Part shown: piece by piece, positions 1 to 10,700 of the stretch | Layout of the letters: each line of letters opens with the position of its first letter | How positions within the stretch are numbered: the stretch's first letter is position 1 | NCBI GenBank assembly: GCA_937922805.1 | Contig: CALAJV010000014.1 | Location: 1 to 64,000, forward strand | DNA length: 64,000 nt | DNA from: an uncultured Acidimicrobiales bacterium | Lineage (GTDB): Bacteria > Actinomycetota > Acidimicrobiia > Acidimicrobiales > SZUA-35 | Direction: 5' to 3' | The notes under the pieces: model-generated | Told to the model about the DNA's origin: nothing | Databases searched by the model: none | Seen by the model: the letters and a program-made list of their open reading frames with translations, nothing else | Position numbers and translations under genes: made by a program

Positions 1-2143
1 CCATCTCAGCATCCTGACGAGCAACCAACTCAGTCAACCGATCAGCAAAATCATCCCCATACACATCACCATCCAAAAACTCACCAAGCTCACCCTCATG
101 AACCAACACCAAATCCGAAACCGGATCACCACCTAACCCACTACCGGACGAACCGGACGACTCTTCGACCCCGGCCGCTCGCTGTTGTGCTGACGACCCA
201 TCTATGACTGCTTCCTCACCGTCGGGAATCGCCACATTAAACGGGTCCGGCACATCACCAGAACCACTCTCCAAAACATCACCAGAACCACTTGGCGGAA
301 CATCGCCAGACTCACTTGCCGGAACATCACCAGACTCACTCGCTGGAACAGCGCCAGAACCACTCGCCAGAACATCACCAGACTCACTTGCTGGAACAGC
401 GCCAGAACCAACAACCGGATCCCCTGGGCCACCAAACGCAACCAACTGATCGCCAAGCGCAACATCAGCTTCCACGTCCTGGCCCAGTTCGCCAAGCGCA
501 CCGACCTCACGAGCAGCATCGATCGGAGTACCAAACGGGTCGTAGGCAATATCGGGAACGCTTGTTGCGTCAGTAGTGTCATCGACTTCTACTCCGGAGG
601 CAGTGGTGTCGCCAGCGTTGGTCGGCCCGTACGAGACAACGCCCGGGTTGACGGTGTCGGGGTTATCTAACCCTGAAAACAACGCGTCGGGTGCTCCAGA
701 CGTGTTGGCTAAGCCTAGTGGCGTATCCTCTTCTACTTCTTCTAGTTCAGAACCGAAGGTCACTGATACGGACCCGTCATCAAGATCGGTATCGTCGCTT
801 ATCTGGGATTCTCCTAGTGCCAGCGCCTCATCGAATTGCCGTTCTTCAAGATCCATCGCTCGGTTGGCCAAAGCATCGTGTTCAACCTGATGTTGCGAAG
901 CAAGCGCGGCCATTTGATCAGGAGTTGCTGATGGTTGGGCTTGCAAAGCAGCCATTTCTTCAGTCTGGCGGGCATTAATGGCATCTTGTTCAGCGTAGAC
1001 AGCTGCTTGTTCCTGGTCGTGGATTGTGTGAAGCGTCGAGATCTGGGCGTTACGCTCAGCCTGCGCATTGTCAAACTCCACCGGTTCGCTAGCAGGGATC
1101 TCGTCGTCAACTTCGACAAAACTGGCGGGAATTTCTACTACGGTCAGGTGGTCGTCCAGCCCGGGAATGTCGATAGTTGCTAGCTCAGAAGGTTCAACGT
1201 TGGCGTCACGACTTCGTTGTTCTTCATCCGCAGCCCGCTGGTTCGACGCATCAGCGTCAACCTGCGAATCGAACATGTTTCCGAAATCGTCGGAGAACGT
1301 ATTCGACTCGAAAGGGTCGGTTGGCGTAGTCGCGAGCTCAGCCTCAAAATCGGCTAGATCGACACGAGTATCGCTACCGGTGTCATCAACGTCTGCAGTT
1401 TCAGTATCGGTAGTTGAAGTGTTGTTTGCGATAGGTTGGCTGGAATCGGTGACTAGGTCACCGAACGGGTCATACGTTACAAGTCCGGCCTGAGAATCGC
1501 CTTCAGTCACGCTGCTGGAATTGTTCTGATCAACGCTGCGATCGAACGGGTCGTCGTTTTGGGTATTGGAGTCCGGGATTGGTGTGTTGGTATCGGCTGG
1601 CGCACCAAACACTGCGTCGAAGTTGTCGGACAAACCGTTCGCTTCGAAATAGTCAACTGAAGAACCACCAGCAACCTCGGCTACAGAGTCCTCGGCCGGA
1701 CTCGCTGCGGCTTGATACCCACCGCCAAAAGAGTCAGAGGTGTTAGAGATTGTCGGACCTGGCCCGCCAAACGCATCCAGCGACTCGTAAGAAGTAGCGG
1801 TAGCAGCGGCGGCCGCGGCTTGTTCAGCTCGCTCATCTCCACCCGACTTCTCACCACCGAATCCAGAACTACGCTCAGGCTCAGGCTCAGCGTTGTTGCC
1901 AGCGGTATCGATATTGTCGCCTTCGTAGCCAGCGTCGGCGCTGGCTGGGCTGACGCCTCCGATTGACAGCCCGGTGATGCTCATCGCAGCCGCGGTCGCC
2001 AAAAGTAGTTTCCGACCTTTACGGACCCACGTCCCGCTGCCAACGATGCTCACATAACTTGAGTCGACCGGCCGTTCAACTACATTCTCGAATTCACCAC
2101 TCGGCTTTGCATCGCCGATTCCTGGAAAACGCTCTTTACTCAC
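1..2143 (-). CDS. Large exported low-complexity protein, partial (C-terminus beyond left edge)
   Basis: An open frame runs from a GTG at 2143 to the left edge without a stop, giving at least 714 residues; the C-terminus is missing. After a basic stretch (VRKGRK) comes a hydrophobic segment at about residues 41-64 ending in ASA-DA, which reads as a signal peptide or anchor. The rest is acidic, rich in Ser, Thr, Gly and Ala. It carries several scattered DPF motifs (YDPFG, DPFD, DPFE, DPFN), two AFGGPG motifs, a Gln/Glu/Ala-rich helical stretch likely to form a coiled coil, and an 8-residue tandem repeat of the type SGSGDVLE encoded at 252-410. There are essentially no cysteines, unlike the two giant genes upstream. 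I recognise no enzymatic domain. A promoter candidate lies just upstream and overlaps the end of the next gene. The function is unknown; a surface or secreted structural role is an inference. Confidence 0.75.
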   Translation of the reverse strand, partial: MSKERFPGIGDAKPSGEFENVVERPVDSSYVSIVGSGTWVRKGRKLLLATAAAMSITGLSIGGVSPASADAGYEGDNIDTAGNNAEPEPERSSGFGGEKSGGDERAEQAAAAAATATSYESLDAFGGPGPTISNTSDSFGGGYQAAASPAEDSVAEVAGGSSVDYFEANGLSDNFDAVFGAPADTNTPIPDSNTQNDDPFDRSVDQNNSSSVTEGDSQAGLVTYDPFGDLVTDSSQPIANNTSTTDTETADVDDTGSDTRVDLADFEAELATTPTDPFESNTFSDDFGNMFDSQVDADASNQRAADEEQRSRDANVEPSELATIDIPGLDDHLTVVEIPASFVEVDDEIPASEPVEFDNAQAERNAQISTLHTIHDQEQAAVYAEQDAINARQTEEMAALQAQPSATPDQMAALASQHQVEHDALANRAMDLEERQFDEALALGESQISDDTDLDDGSVSVTFGSELEEVEEDTPLGLANTSGAPDALFSGLDNPDTVNPGVVSYGPTNAGDTTASGVEVDDTTDATSVPDIAYDPFGTPIDAAREVGALGELGQDVEADVALGDQLVAFGGPGDPVVGSGAVPASESGDVLASGSGAVPASESGDVPASESGDVPPSGSGDVLESGSGDVPDPFNVAIPDGEEAVIDGSSAQQRAAGVEESSGSSGSGLGGDPVSDLVLVHEGELGEFLDGDVYGDDFADRLTELVARQDAEM
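252..410. repeat. 24-bp in-frame tandem repeat, about 6.6 copies
   Basis: Units start at 252, 276, 300, 324, 348, 372 and 396 (the last partial) and follow acat/gc-cgccagaac/ctcact-type sequence with substitutions between copies. Each unit encodes eight residues of the S-G-S/E-S-G-D/A-V-x type in the minus-strand gene. Because 24 is a multiple of three, copy-number changes would keep the frame. Confidence 0.85.
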
Positions 2144-2204
2144 GCTAGACCCACCATCTAAACACGGCCGGAGTCAAAACTTCGACCTATATTTCTAACT
2201 GACT

Positions 2205-2232
2205 TCTATATTTTCTAACTGACGTAACTCAA
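2205..2232 (-). promoter_or_regulatory. Candidate sigma-70 promoter for the leftmost gene
   Basis: On the minus strand there is TTGAGT (2227-2232), a 16-base spacer and TATAGA (2205-2210), about 60 bases before the GTG at 2143. It is overlaid by a direct repeat of tatatttctaactgac (2188-2203) and a near copy (2207-2223), spaced by about one and a half to two helical turns, which could be an activator or repressor site. This is assigned from sequence resemblance only. Confidence 0.4.
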
Positions 2233-2240
2233 TGCATGCC

Positions 2241-5200
2241 TTAGTTGCTCGACGCTTGATCAGCGCAGGCTGCCTTAGGATTGCTCGTGTAATAGCGAAC
2301 CGTAGTTTGCAAAACACTTTGGAAATCGTAGGTGTTTCGGGCACCGCTAAGGTCTCTGGCTAATCGAGTATTAGCGGCGGTTACTTCGGAGTTCGTGCAT
2401 CCCTGCAGAAACGAAGCAACAATTTGGAGGCCCTGCGTTGCCATGTAGTTACTGACGACGTTGGCCCGCCTGTCGTTGTCATAGCTGTTGGATACGTACA
2501 GGAAGAGCAAGTTCCCAAACTGGGTCACTCCGGCAGAAGGCGCCGCACCATCGGCGGTCAAGGCCGAGACAAACTGAGTCCTCGAGTACTGACCGGCCAG
2601 TCTAGACAAGTACTTCTCAAGCTCAAGTTCTAGATTCTCAACCGATTTGCTGTTCTGAACAACCTTTAGAACTTCGTAACTTACCTTTTGGAACAGCGCC
2701 TCTCGACCGCCCTCAGCGGTAACGAACCGTTGTCCGGCTGATGCCTCGATCTTTGGCAAAACGTTACGGAAGAAGAAATTCTGAAGGTCCGATGCCTCAG
2801 CGCCGGCTAATCCAGAGGCATAGCCGGCAAGAACCAACAAGGCTTTCCCTACCTCGGCCCATTGTGGGCTCAGATGCTCTCCGATTCGTGCGTTGACGCT
2901 ACCGGCTACATCTTCGCCGATGTAGTTCAAGGCATACGCCTCGGCGGCGTCTCCCAGAACGTTCCACTTTCCTGGATTTTTGAGAGCGGCGGTCAGTATT
3001 TCTTCTACAAGTCCCCCGACGAATTCTGACACATTCTCTAGCGCTGCTAGCTTGGCGCCGAGCCCATTCAGTTGATGACCAACGAAGTTGGCGAACAGCC
3101 TCTCACCTAACGTGCCTCCACCTTCGCTGAAGAGATTTGATTCCATTACCGACAGCGCTATCCGTTGACCGGTAGTAAGTGTTCCCAGGCTTTTGAAGTG
3201 TCCGATTCCACCGGTTATTCCACCGGTCAAAGCCCCTTCCAGAGCTTCTTTGACGTCGCCGGTGGCGATGAACGTGGCTGCGCCGCTCGAAGTGGCACCG
3301 ATAATGACTTTGGAACCGAGGCTCAAAGTAGGTGCTGCCACACTGGATGCTCCGGCAGCTCCCGCCGTTCCACTTGCGACACTTGGGGTTGCTAGGGCGG
3401 CGCCCATACTCGCACCGATAAGCGCGGCTGCGGCGATAGCCAGCACACCCCGCAAATAGCCCGTGTATCGAGACCTAATAGATTTGCTGGCCATTACGAA
3501 CACTTCTAGGTAAGGGCGGGCCAGATCCCAGACCGCTGGTTCGATGCCATAGGCCCGAGCTCGCTCATGCTCAGTCGAGCTGTTGAAGAGCTCTGAGAAA
3601 GGCGTCGGCGTATGAACATACTCCGGCCCCTCCTCGTCGTTAACGAAGCCGACGACTCTCTTTATCGGATAATAACCCTCCGTGATTGTCTGATACACCT
3701 CGCGAATCGTTTCGTTGTTGTTCTCGCCTATGAGGCCCTTAGCTACATGCTTTGAATAGGCTTTTAGTGAGTTGGTCTCGCCAGACCCTGGCTCTCGGTC
3801 GCCGATCCGGTTCAACAAGGTTTTCAAATTCTGAGCGTGAGCAACGACGTATTCGCTCCGTACCTCTTCGGAATTCTTGAAGGCCAAAATATTCAAGAAC
3901 GGCGACTCAAGGCCATACTCCGGCAACTGAACGCCAACGTTGACCCCTCGAAGCGGCGTCGCTATTCGACTTAGCAACGTATCGGCTAGCAAAACAGAGG
4001 TCTGCCCGGCCAACTCAGCATCGGTCAACCCGAAGCCGGTTCCGCCAAGAGCTCGCAATTCGTTGTTGAAATCAATGACAACTTGACGCAACTGAGCGGT
4101 TTCTTGTTCCCGTAGCGAGTAGACGATCTGCAACTTCGACGCCAATCGCTCGACATCGGTTCCCGTGGTACCAAGCAGTTCCGCGAGGGCATCGACATAC
4201 AATGCCGGGATTTCCACGCTGCTCGCTGGCAAATTACTGTCGGCAGGGTCGACTTCTCCGTCGGCACTCGCCGGTCCGTCACCTTGATCCGTGACTGCAA
4301 TCAGCGAGGAAGGAGCGATAAGTACGACGGGCGACTCTTCACCTCGGATCTGTACGCCATCGCGAGTGGTAATCGCCACCACTGAATAAGCGACATCAAC
4401 ATCGTCTTGCAGGAACCGGGTCGAAGTGTCGGTGAATGTGCGCCCTGGATACGTTAGGCCTACGTCGAACGTCGGTTCTTCGACCAGCATCGGCCGGCCA
4501 TCAGTGCCCTGGAGAAATACTCCGTTTCGTTTGATCTGGTAGCCGTCAATGTAGCCCTGTTCCCAACCCGGAGGAGCGTTCCAGTTCAACTGGATACCTC
4601 CGTTTTCGACCTGACTGGCGGAAACGCCAGTCACCATGTCTGCGGTGATCGACGTTGGCACTGGCACGACGGGCTGCGACTGCACAGAGAGATTTGGGCC
4701 AAACGTTCGAGGAGTTGATACGGAGTCTGCGCTGTCAAAGAACGGAGTGATCGTGTAGGTGTAGCTCTTCCCGGCTTCTACGTCAGCGTCGTAAAAGAAC
4801 GGAATAGGAACGAGGCCTTGGTCAACGCCATCGCGATCAACCCGATAGCCCGACGGGTTCGGACCTTCATTGGCCGGAGCCCAAACGACGACAAGCTCAA
4901 GCCGGAATTCCGTTTGTGCCACGCCAAGGTTTAGGACCGGACGGGCTGCACCGCCGGGATAAATCTCGTTGCTGGTTTCAGCGGCGACAATTTCCACTTC
5001 CTGATCTGAGCCGAATGAGTTCAAGTGACCTTGAGCTGGATCAAAGAAAAATCCAACAGTGACGGGCGCTCCGTTGACTGGCCGAGCGCCAGAGTTGTCG
5101 GCTGCGTATACCGTATACCGGTGGTTCTGACCGGACACGAAGCCGAGATCTAGGTACGTGTTGACGGCTCCGGGGCTGACCGATGCTAGGTAAACGTCGT

Positions 5201-7451
5201 CACGCAATACGTCGTAGCGGGTTGGCGAACCATACAACGGAGCGTCCCATTCGACTAAGCCTGCTCCTACCGAGGTGGCACCGGCTCCCTGGCGAACGCT
5301 GTGTGAGACTCGAAGGTTCTGGACGATGCCAAGCCCAGTTGGGCTGGCAGAGCCCTCAGCTATTGGAGGCCCTCGGACAACGTTGCACCAGCGACCACCC
5401 TGGCGACCCTGCTCGAACCCGGCTTCGACCCAAGCAGCTACTGTGCATGGCTCGTCAGTCGCTGGCGAAAAGTTCAGTACAAGGCAGGCCATTGCATGCT
5501 CACTTGCCTGTTCGTCGCCTTCGATCACGGTTCCACCACCAGCCAGCGTTGCTTTACATAGTGGCAGGTCGCTATTGGCCGGAAGTTGAACAACGACAAC
5601 GTCGCTGTCTACTCCGTCAACGACGGCCGCCTCCGTCGAAGGGTCTTCGACATCGCTAGCAGCGGCCGGGACAGGGGTCGTCATTGCTACGGCAGTATCA
5701 CCGGTGCCGCGGACAACCTCGCACATTTGTCCGCCGACTTCACCGTGGGTAAAGCCAGCCTTTTCCCACGACTCGATGCTGCAAGCGGGTAGCCCGCCGA
5801 TTTCAACAATTGGCTCCGCCTTGCACGACATGTTGTTTTCCCAACCGAATCCGCCGTTGTCGTTGGCGAGGCAGAACGGATGATCACCAGGGCCTGCGAT
5901 TGGGGCTATAAGTTCTCCGCCGCCAGAATCAGAACCTCCGCTATTCGAAATGCCCTCAGCTTCCTTAGCCCGACATGACCTTGCGTTTTCCCAACCGAAC
6001 GCCCCAACGACGTCTGCCACACAGATCGGGTGCTCGGCCGTTGCAGTAGGCGGAGTTGCGAGAGCCGGGTCGACTCCCGCAACTTCCTCAACCGAATTTC
6101 CAACAACCAAATCAACCAGAGCGTCGGCTGGGTCCACCGCAACATCAGCCGGCTCGACCGGAGAGTCGGCTACCTCGATTGGCACCTCGACCAGATCGGT
6201 ACCTGCCTCGACCGGAGTGTCGGCTACCTCGATTGGCACCTCGACCAGATCGGTAGCTGCCTCGACCGGCACAACCGGTTCATCAACCGAAGCATCAATC
6301 ACCTCGACCGGCACAACCGGTTCATCAACGGAATCAACAGAAGCCTGTTCGGCTTCTATCGAATTGTCCGAAGGTGCTTCAGCGGGAATTTCTCGTTCTA
6401 CTACCCGACAAGATTCGCCGTTTTCCCATCCGAACCCGTCGCCATCAGGATCAGAGCCAGCTATTTGGCATTCCTGTTCAACTGCGCTGACCAGCGAATC
6501 ATCTTGACAAAGGTCCAGATCGCTAACCAAGAAACCGCCGTTGAGGCTCGTGATCAGATCGCTTAGCAACTGGGCCACGTTGAACCCGATTGAACCCTGA
6601 TTTGAGCTAAAACCGAGGTGGATATTTTGAGCCAACTGCCCGCTAACCGCGCCCAGCTGCTCACCGCAATCGGCCAACGGCTCCAACTGGCCGTCAACTC
6701 GCCACATAACCGAATCAATTCGGTCCCGAGCTCCGTCCGAAACGACCGCTGCTTCGATCACCAAGCCGGTTGCGTCGATTAAAGGCTCGAAAATCGCAAA
6801 CCTGGCCTCGCCTAAACGGGCCAATACCTGTTCTTCGAACGCCGCAACCTGGCGTTCACGTTCAGAAACGTTGGGTTCAGCCTCCACGTCGGCAACAACT
6901 ACTTCTGGCTCGGGGGCCTCGATTGGCTGTTCAACTTGATGATCAGCCTGCTCAACTTGGTCATCACTAGCCCCGCTGGTTGGAGCCGTCACTCGACACG
7001 ACGCGCCGTTCTCCCAGCCGAAACCATCACCGTCCGGATCGGATCCGGCATCCTGACAATCAGGTGTTCCCGCACTACTCGGCCGCTCTTGCCCTGGAGC
7101 TTCACCCGAATTGTTCTCCCCCACATTCGAAGAATCGGTAGTCGACTCGATGGCTGGATCGGCGACCACTTCATTGGAAACTTGGTCGCTTGCATCGCCG
7201 ACCTGGCAAGTTTCGCCATTCTCCCAACCCCAACCATCTCCATCAGGGTCGGAGCTAGCAGAGACACACGCAACCGCTGCGTCTGTCGGCGTATGGTCGA
7301 CCGCGACCAGAACAGCCGACGTCACCAACAACACAGAAAACACCGAAATCGCCCGAAGCATGCCCGGACGGTAGGTACCCGCCGACCACAGCCGATCTAG
7401 ACCCAAATTCCGGGCCCGGCCCGCACCCATACAACTAGGCGAAAAACGCAT
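2241..7451 (-). CDS. Giant exported protein with repeated GWENG cysteine modules, Fn3 domains and hydrophobic C-terminal region
   Basis: 1,736 residues, ATG start. Residues 31-60 form a basic-hydrophobic export signal (FSVLLVTSAVLVAV). Five short modules follow, each ending in (F/W)GWEN-x-x-(S/T)C, near residues 62-82, 132-152, 328-348, 477-493 and 527-543; the first three contain DPDGDG, which looks able to bind calcium. The GWGWEN..SC core resembles the conserved core of CBM10 carbohydrate-binding modules, but the rest of that family is not obvious. Two further Cys modules have the pattern W-x-x-A-G-F-x-x-G...GG-x-x-C near 557-577 and 669-689. A Val/Glu/Pro repeat region spans about 378-445. 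Fibronectin type III-like domains occupy about 708-1045. The C-terminal third includes a Gly/Ala-rich hydrophobic stretch (1333-1420) with GGITGGIG, reminiscent of pre-toxin or membrane-insertion regions of polymorphic toxins. No catalytic motif is recognised. It is paralogous to the next gene upstream. Confidence 0.85.
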   Translation of the reverse strand: MRFSPSCMGAGRARNLGLDRLWSAGTYRPGMLRAISVFSVLLVTSAVLVAVDHTPTDAAVACVSASSDPDGDGWGWENGETCQVGDASDQVSNEVVADPAIESTTDSSNVGENNSGEAPGQERPSSAGTPDCQDAGSDPDGDGFGWENGASCRVTAPTSGASDDQVEQADHQVEQPIEAPEPEVVVADVEAEPNVSERERQVAAFEEQVLARLGEARFAIFEPLIDATGLVIEAAVVSDGARDRIDSVMWRVDGQLEPLADCGEQLGAVSGQLAQNIHLGFSSNQGSIGFNVAQLLSDLITSLNGGFLVSDLDLCQDDSLVSAVEQECQIAGSDPDGDGFGWENGESCRVVEREIPAEAPSDNSIEAEQASVDSVDEPVVPVEVIDASVDEPVVPVEAATDLVEVPIEVADTPVEAGTDLVEVPIEVADSPVEPADVAVDPADALVDLVVGNSVEEVAGVDPALATPPTATAEHPICVADVVGAFGWENARSCRAKEAEGISNSGGSDSGGGELIAPIAGPGDHPFCLANDNGGFGWENNMSCKAEPIVEIGGLPACSIESWEKAGFTHGEVGGQMCEVVRGTGDTAVAMTTPVPAAASDVEDPSTEAAVVDGVDSDVVVVQLPANSDLPLCKATLAGGGTVIEGDEQASEHAMACLVLNFSPATDEPCTVAAWVEAGFEQGRQGGRWCNVVRGPPIAEGSASPTGLGIVQNLRVSHSVRQGAGATSVGAGLVEWDAPLYGSPTRYDVLRDDVYLASVSPGAVNTYLDLGFVSGQNHRYTVYAADNSGARPVNGAPVTVGFFFDPAQGHLNSFGSDQEVEIVAAETSNEIYPGGAARPVLNLGVAQTEFRLELVVVWAPANEGPNPSGYRVDRDGVDQGLVPIPFFYDADVEAGKSYTYTITPFFDSADSVSTPRTFGPNLSVQSQPVVPVPTSITADMVTGVSASQVENGGIQLNWNAPPGWEQGYIDGYQIKRNGVFLQGTDGRPMLVEEPTFDVGLTYPGRTFTDTSTRFLQDDVDVAYSVVAITTRDGVQIRGEESPVVLIAPSSLIAVTDQGDGPASADGEVDPADSNLPASSVEIPALYVDALAELLGTTGTDVERLASKLQIVYSLREQETAQLRQVVIDFNNELRALGGTGFGLTDAELAGQTSVLLADTLLSRIATPLRGVNVGVQLPEYGLESPFLNILAFKNSEEVRSEYVVAHAQNLKTLLNRIGDREPGSGETNSLKAYSKHVAKGLIGENNNETIREVYQTITEGYYPIKRVVGFVNDEEGPEYVHTPTPFSELFNSSTEHERARAYGIEPAVWDLARPYLEVFVMASKSIRSRYTGYLRGVLAIAAAALIGASMGAALATPSVASGTAGAAGASSVAAPTLSLGSKVIIGATSSGAATFIATGDVKEALEGALTGGITGGIGHFKSLGTLTTGQRIALSVMESNLFSEGGGTLGERLFANFVGHQLNGLGAKLAALENVSEFVGGLVEEILTAALKNPGKWNVLGDAAEAYALNYIGEDVAGSVNARIGEHLSPQWAEVGKALLVLAGYASGLAGAEASDLQNFFFRNVLPKIEASAGQRFVTAEGGREALFQKVSYEVLKVVQNSKSVENLELELEKYLSRLAGQYSRTQFVSALTADGAAPSAGVTQFGNLLFLYVSNSYDNDRRANVVSNYMATQGLQIVASFLQGCTNSEVTAANTRLARDLSGARNTYDFQSVLQTTVRYYTSNPKAACADQASSN
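6154..6261. repeat. 54-bp direct repeat, two copies, followed by a shorter repeat pair
   Basis: Copies at 6154-6207 and 6208-6261 differ at only a few positions. They encode the DLVEVPIEVAD-x-PVEA repeat of the giant protein. Just beyond, a 26-base segment beginning tcgaccggcacaaccgg occurs twice (starting at 6262 and about 6304). All units preserve frame. Confidence 0.8.
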
Positions 7452-7710
7452 CGATTATTCATTCTCCCCTGGCGACATATGTTGTCACCGCACAAAGACC
7501 CACCTAGAACGACCAATCTCGTCGCTGTCGCTTAACCAGATACACGACATTTTCACCACTTTCGATACCGATTTGGGCGAAATTTTTGATGTTGCCCGCC
7601 CCAACCAATCCCGATCACAGATCCCGATACAGAAACCAATCACAGGCACAGAACGGGGTGCTATTGAATTCAAACATCCCGACCGTGAGCGGGCTTGGTC
7701 TGCAACCCAG

Positions 7711-10700
7711 CTACAGACCAGCGTTCCATTCCTCGGCGAGCGCAAATACGTACCGCTCGACGCTTCGGTCGACCGTGTCCATCGTCCCACCACTCATTCG
7801 AACGGCGGCAACGATATCCAAAATTGTTTGGCCGACGTTGGCGTACAACTCTTCTGGTGATCCGTACCGCTCGATGAAGGCACCACCGTGAGTGAACTCC
7901 AGCTTGGGAATCACTTGGTCGAAGAAGAACCGCTTGGCCGTTGCTTCGCCCCCGTCAGACGAGGCCACGACTCGGGCGAACCCGGCGAGTGTTTGTCCGA
8001 GCTCTACCCACTGACGGCTGAGTCCGTCGCCGCTAAATCCTGATAGCTCGCTTCCGATGATCTGAACGAGGAAAGCGTCGGTATCAACCAAGATCTTTTC
8101 CCAGTCGCCGCCGTTGGCCACGGCCGATATTCGAATCACTTCTAGAAGCCGAAGGGCGAACGGTGATGCATTTTCGATAGCGATTATCCGGGCGCCAAGC
8201 CCTTCAAGATATTGTCCGTCAAACACGTCAGAAAGACTCTGTTCAAACGATTCGTTCCCGTCTAAATGTCGTGACAATAGAAGAGCCTTGACAATCGCTC
8301 GCCCCGCTGGCAGCCCCTCAATGCCGGACAAGAATCTGAGGCCGCTGGCGGCGCCACCACTAATTCCGCCCAGGAACGCTGCCTCCCAATCACCTTCGGT
8401 TATGAACAGCGTCGATGCGGTGCCGCCCACCGCACCGCCGACAATGGCGTATGCAGCCGTACCTTCGGCCAAGCCCAGCGCCCCGGCTACAGCCGGACCG
8501 AACTGCGTAGCTAGAACAACGGCAAATCCGAGCTTGACTAGGTTGAATAGGTGGCCTCGGAATCTTCCCCACCCGTAGTTGTCGTCGCGAAAGTTCTCTA
8601 CCCCGACGTAAAGTTCCAGGAACGGCCGCGCTAGGCCCCAGGTTCCAGGGTTAATGCCGTACGCCTGTGCTCGTTCGTCCTCCGACGATGCGTTGAATAG
8701 TCGGGAAAATGCGTTTGGCGCTGGCACATTACGCATCTCGCTGCCGATATCGCCAACATCAACCCGCTGGCGAGTGGTCGGTGTATAGCCGTCGACGATA
8801 TTGCGGTACATCGCTCGCATCTCGACCGCCCGCGTGCCGGTTGCATCCAGCAACAGTCGAGCCACATTTAGCGCTGCGTACTCGATTTCTTTCACTTGGC
8901 CTTTCGGCGGCCTCGACCCTTGGGTGATTCGTTCCAGCTCGGCCCGACGGTCGTGCAGCATTGTCATGTGCTGAACCATCATGTCGGTTTTTTCTTGAAT
9001 CGATTCGCCGTTTGAACGAAGGGTGTTGAGGAACGGCGATGACATTCCGTAGCCTTCGATCAGTACGCCAACGTTGGTTCCTTGATTGGCGGCAGAGATT
9101 CTACGCAAAAGCTCATCAGCAGCTTCAGCCGCTGGAAGCTGGGCTAGTTCTTCATCGGTGAATCCAAGCGCCGCACCGGGCGAAGATCGAACGCCTCGGT
9201 TGAAGGTATAGACCAGATGGTCTTGAAACTCAGCTGTGCCCCTTAGGGTGTGCAGCAAATACAGTTGAGATCCGAGTCGTTCAGCGTCAACTCCTGATAC
9301 GCCCAAAGCAGACGTGACCGCATCGATGAATCGCTGTGGTATCTCTTGAACGGTCGCTCCTGGGGTGGCCGTGACCGGTTCTTGCAGCTCCAGCCCAGTG
9401 CCGGTATCTGTCGTCTGACCAACCGGATCGGTTTCAATTGGTGAGATAACCAGCAGCGGAGAAGCCTCGCCGTACACCCGCTCACCAGACCGGGTGGTAA
9501 CGGGGATTATGGAGTATCCGTATGTTTCGCCTGCTTCGGTCATCGTGTCGAGATATGACCGCTGTTGGTATGGCAATTCTCCAGCAGCGGCAAAGTCCGG
9601 CTCATTGATCGTAGAAATCATCGTGCCGTTCCGGCTAATCACGTATTCGTCAATTAGGCCTTGGGCCCAGCCAACTGGGGCGTTCCAGCTGATCTCGACT
9701 TGGGTTGTCCCTGGCCGTTGTTCAACTGTTACGCCCGACACCGCACTCGACGTAATCGACTCGGGTACCGGCAGGATCGGCTCCGACTGCGTCGACAATC
9801 CAAGACCGTCGACTCGCGTCGCGCTGCCGTCGGCAGCGGTAGCCAAGATAAACGGCGAGACTGTATAGGTGTAGTGTTTGCCCACTTCAACGTTGTTGTC
9901 GTAGTAATACGGGATATCTACTAGCGCCACTACTCGGTCATCGCGAATTATTTGATAGCCGGTTGGGGCTGGCCCATCAGTGGGAACATCCCACGCCGCT
10001 ACTAGTTCAACCTCAAACTCCGTTTGACTGATCCGAAGGTTCCGAATCGGCCGCAACGTGCGATCGTCAAACCCGTCGTCTACATTTCGGGCCGCTTCCC
10101 GGTCAGCGTCTTGGTTGGGGCCAAACTCGTTGAGATGGCCCTGGTCTGGATCGAAGAAGAAAGAGGTGGTCGTTGGAGCACCGTTGATAAGCGTTGCCCC
10201 TGAATCATCCACCGCTGAAACGGTGTAGTAGTGAGTTCGCCCCGACACAAAGCCGAGATCCAGATACGAGTTCACTGCTCCTGGTGTGACCGAAGCGATG
10301 AACTGTCCATCGCGAAGGACGTCATATCTGGTCGGTGAACCTCCCAATGGGGCATCCCACTCAACCAGGCCAGCACCCCAGGAGTAGATCGAGTAGCCCT
10401 GGCGAATAACGTGTTCGACCTTTAGATTCTGGACAACGCCAAGTCCGCTATCGGCCGCCGGAGGAGGGCCACGAACGACGTTGCACCAGCGTCCGCCCTG
10501 CCGACCCTGCTCAAACCCGGTTGCGACCCAAGATGCAACCGTACAAACCTGGCCTGTTTGCGGTGAGAAGTTCAAGACAAGACACACCATGCCTTGCTCG
10601 AACGACGTCTCATCGGCGGCGTTTTCGGTCGATCCGCTCAAGTCAACCGTACCCGAGCCCGAGCCACCGTTCGCACCGCTGTTGCTAGCGGCAGCGTGCA

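Noticed and set aside
252-410. Possible CRISPR array
   Set aside because: Units are 24 bp with no spacers and lie in frame inside a coding region; the same holds for the 21-bp array at 11606-11773. They are protein repeats.
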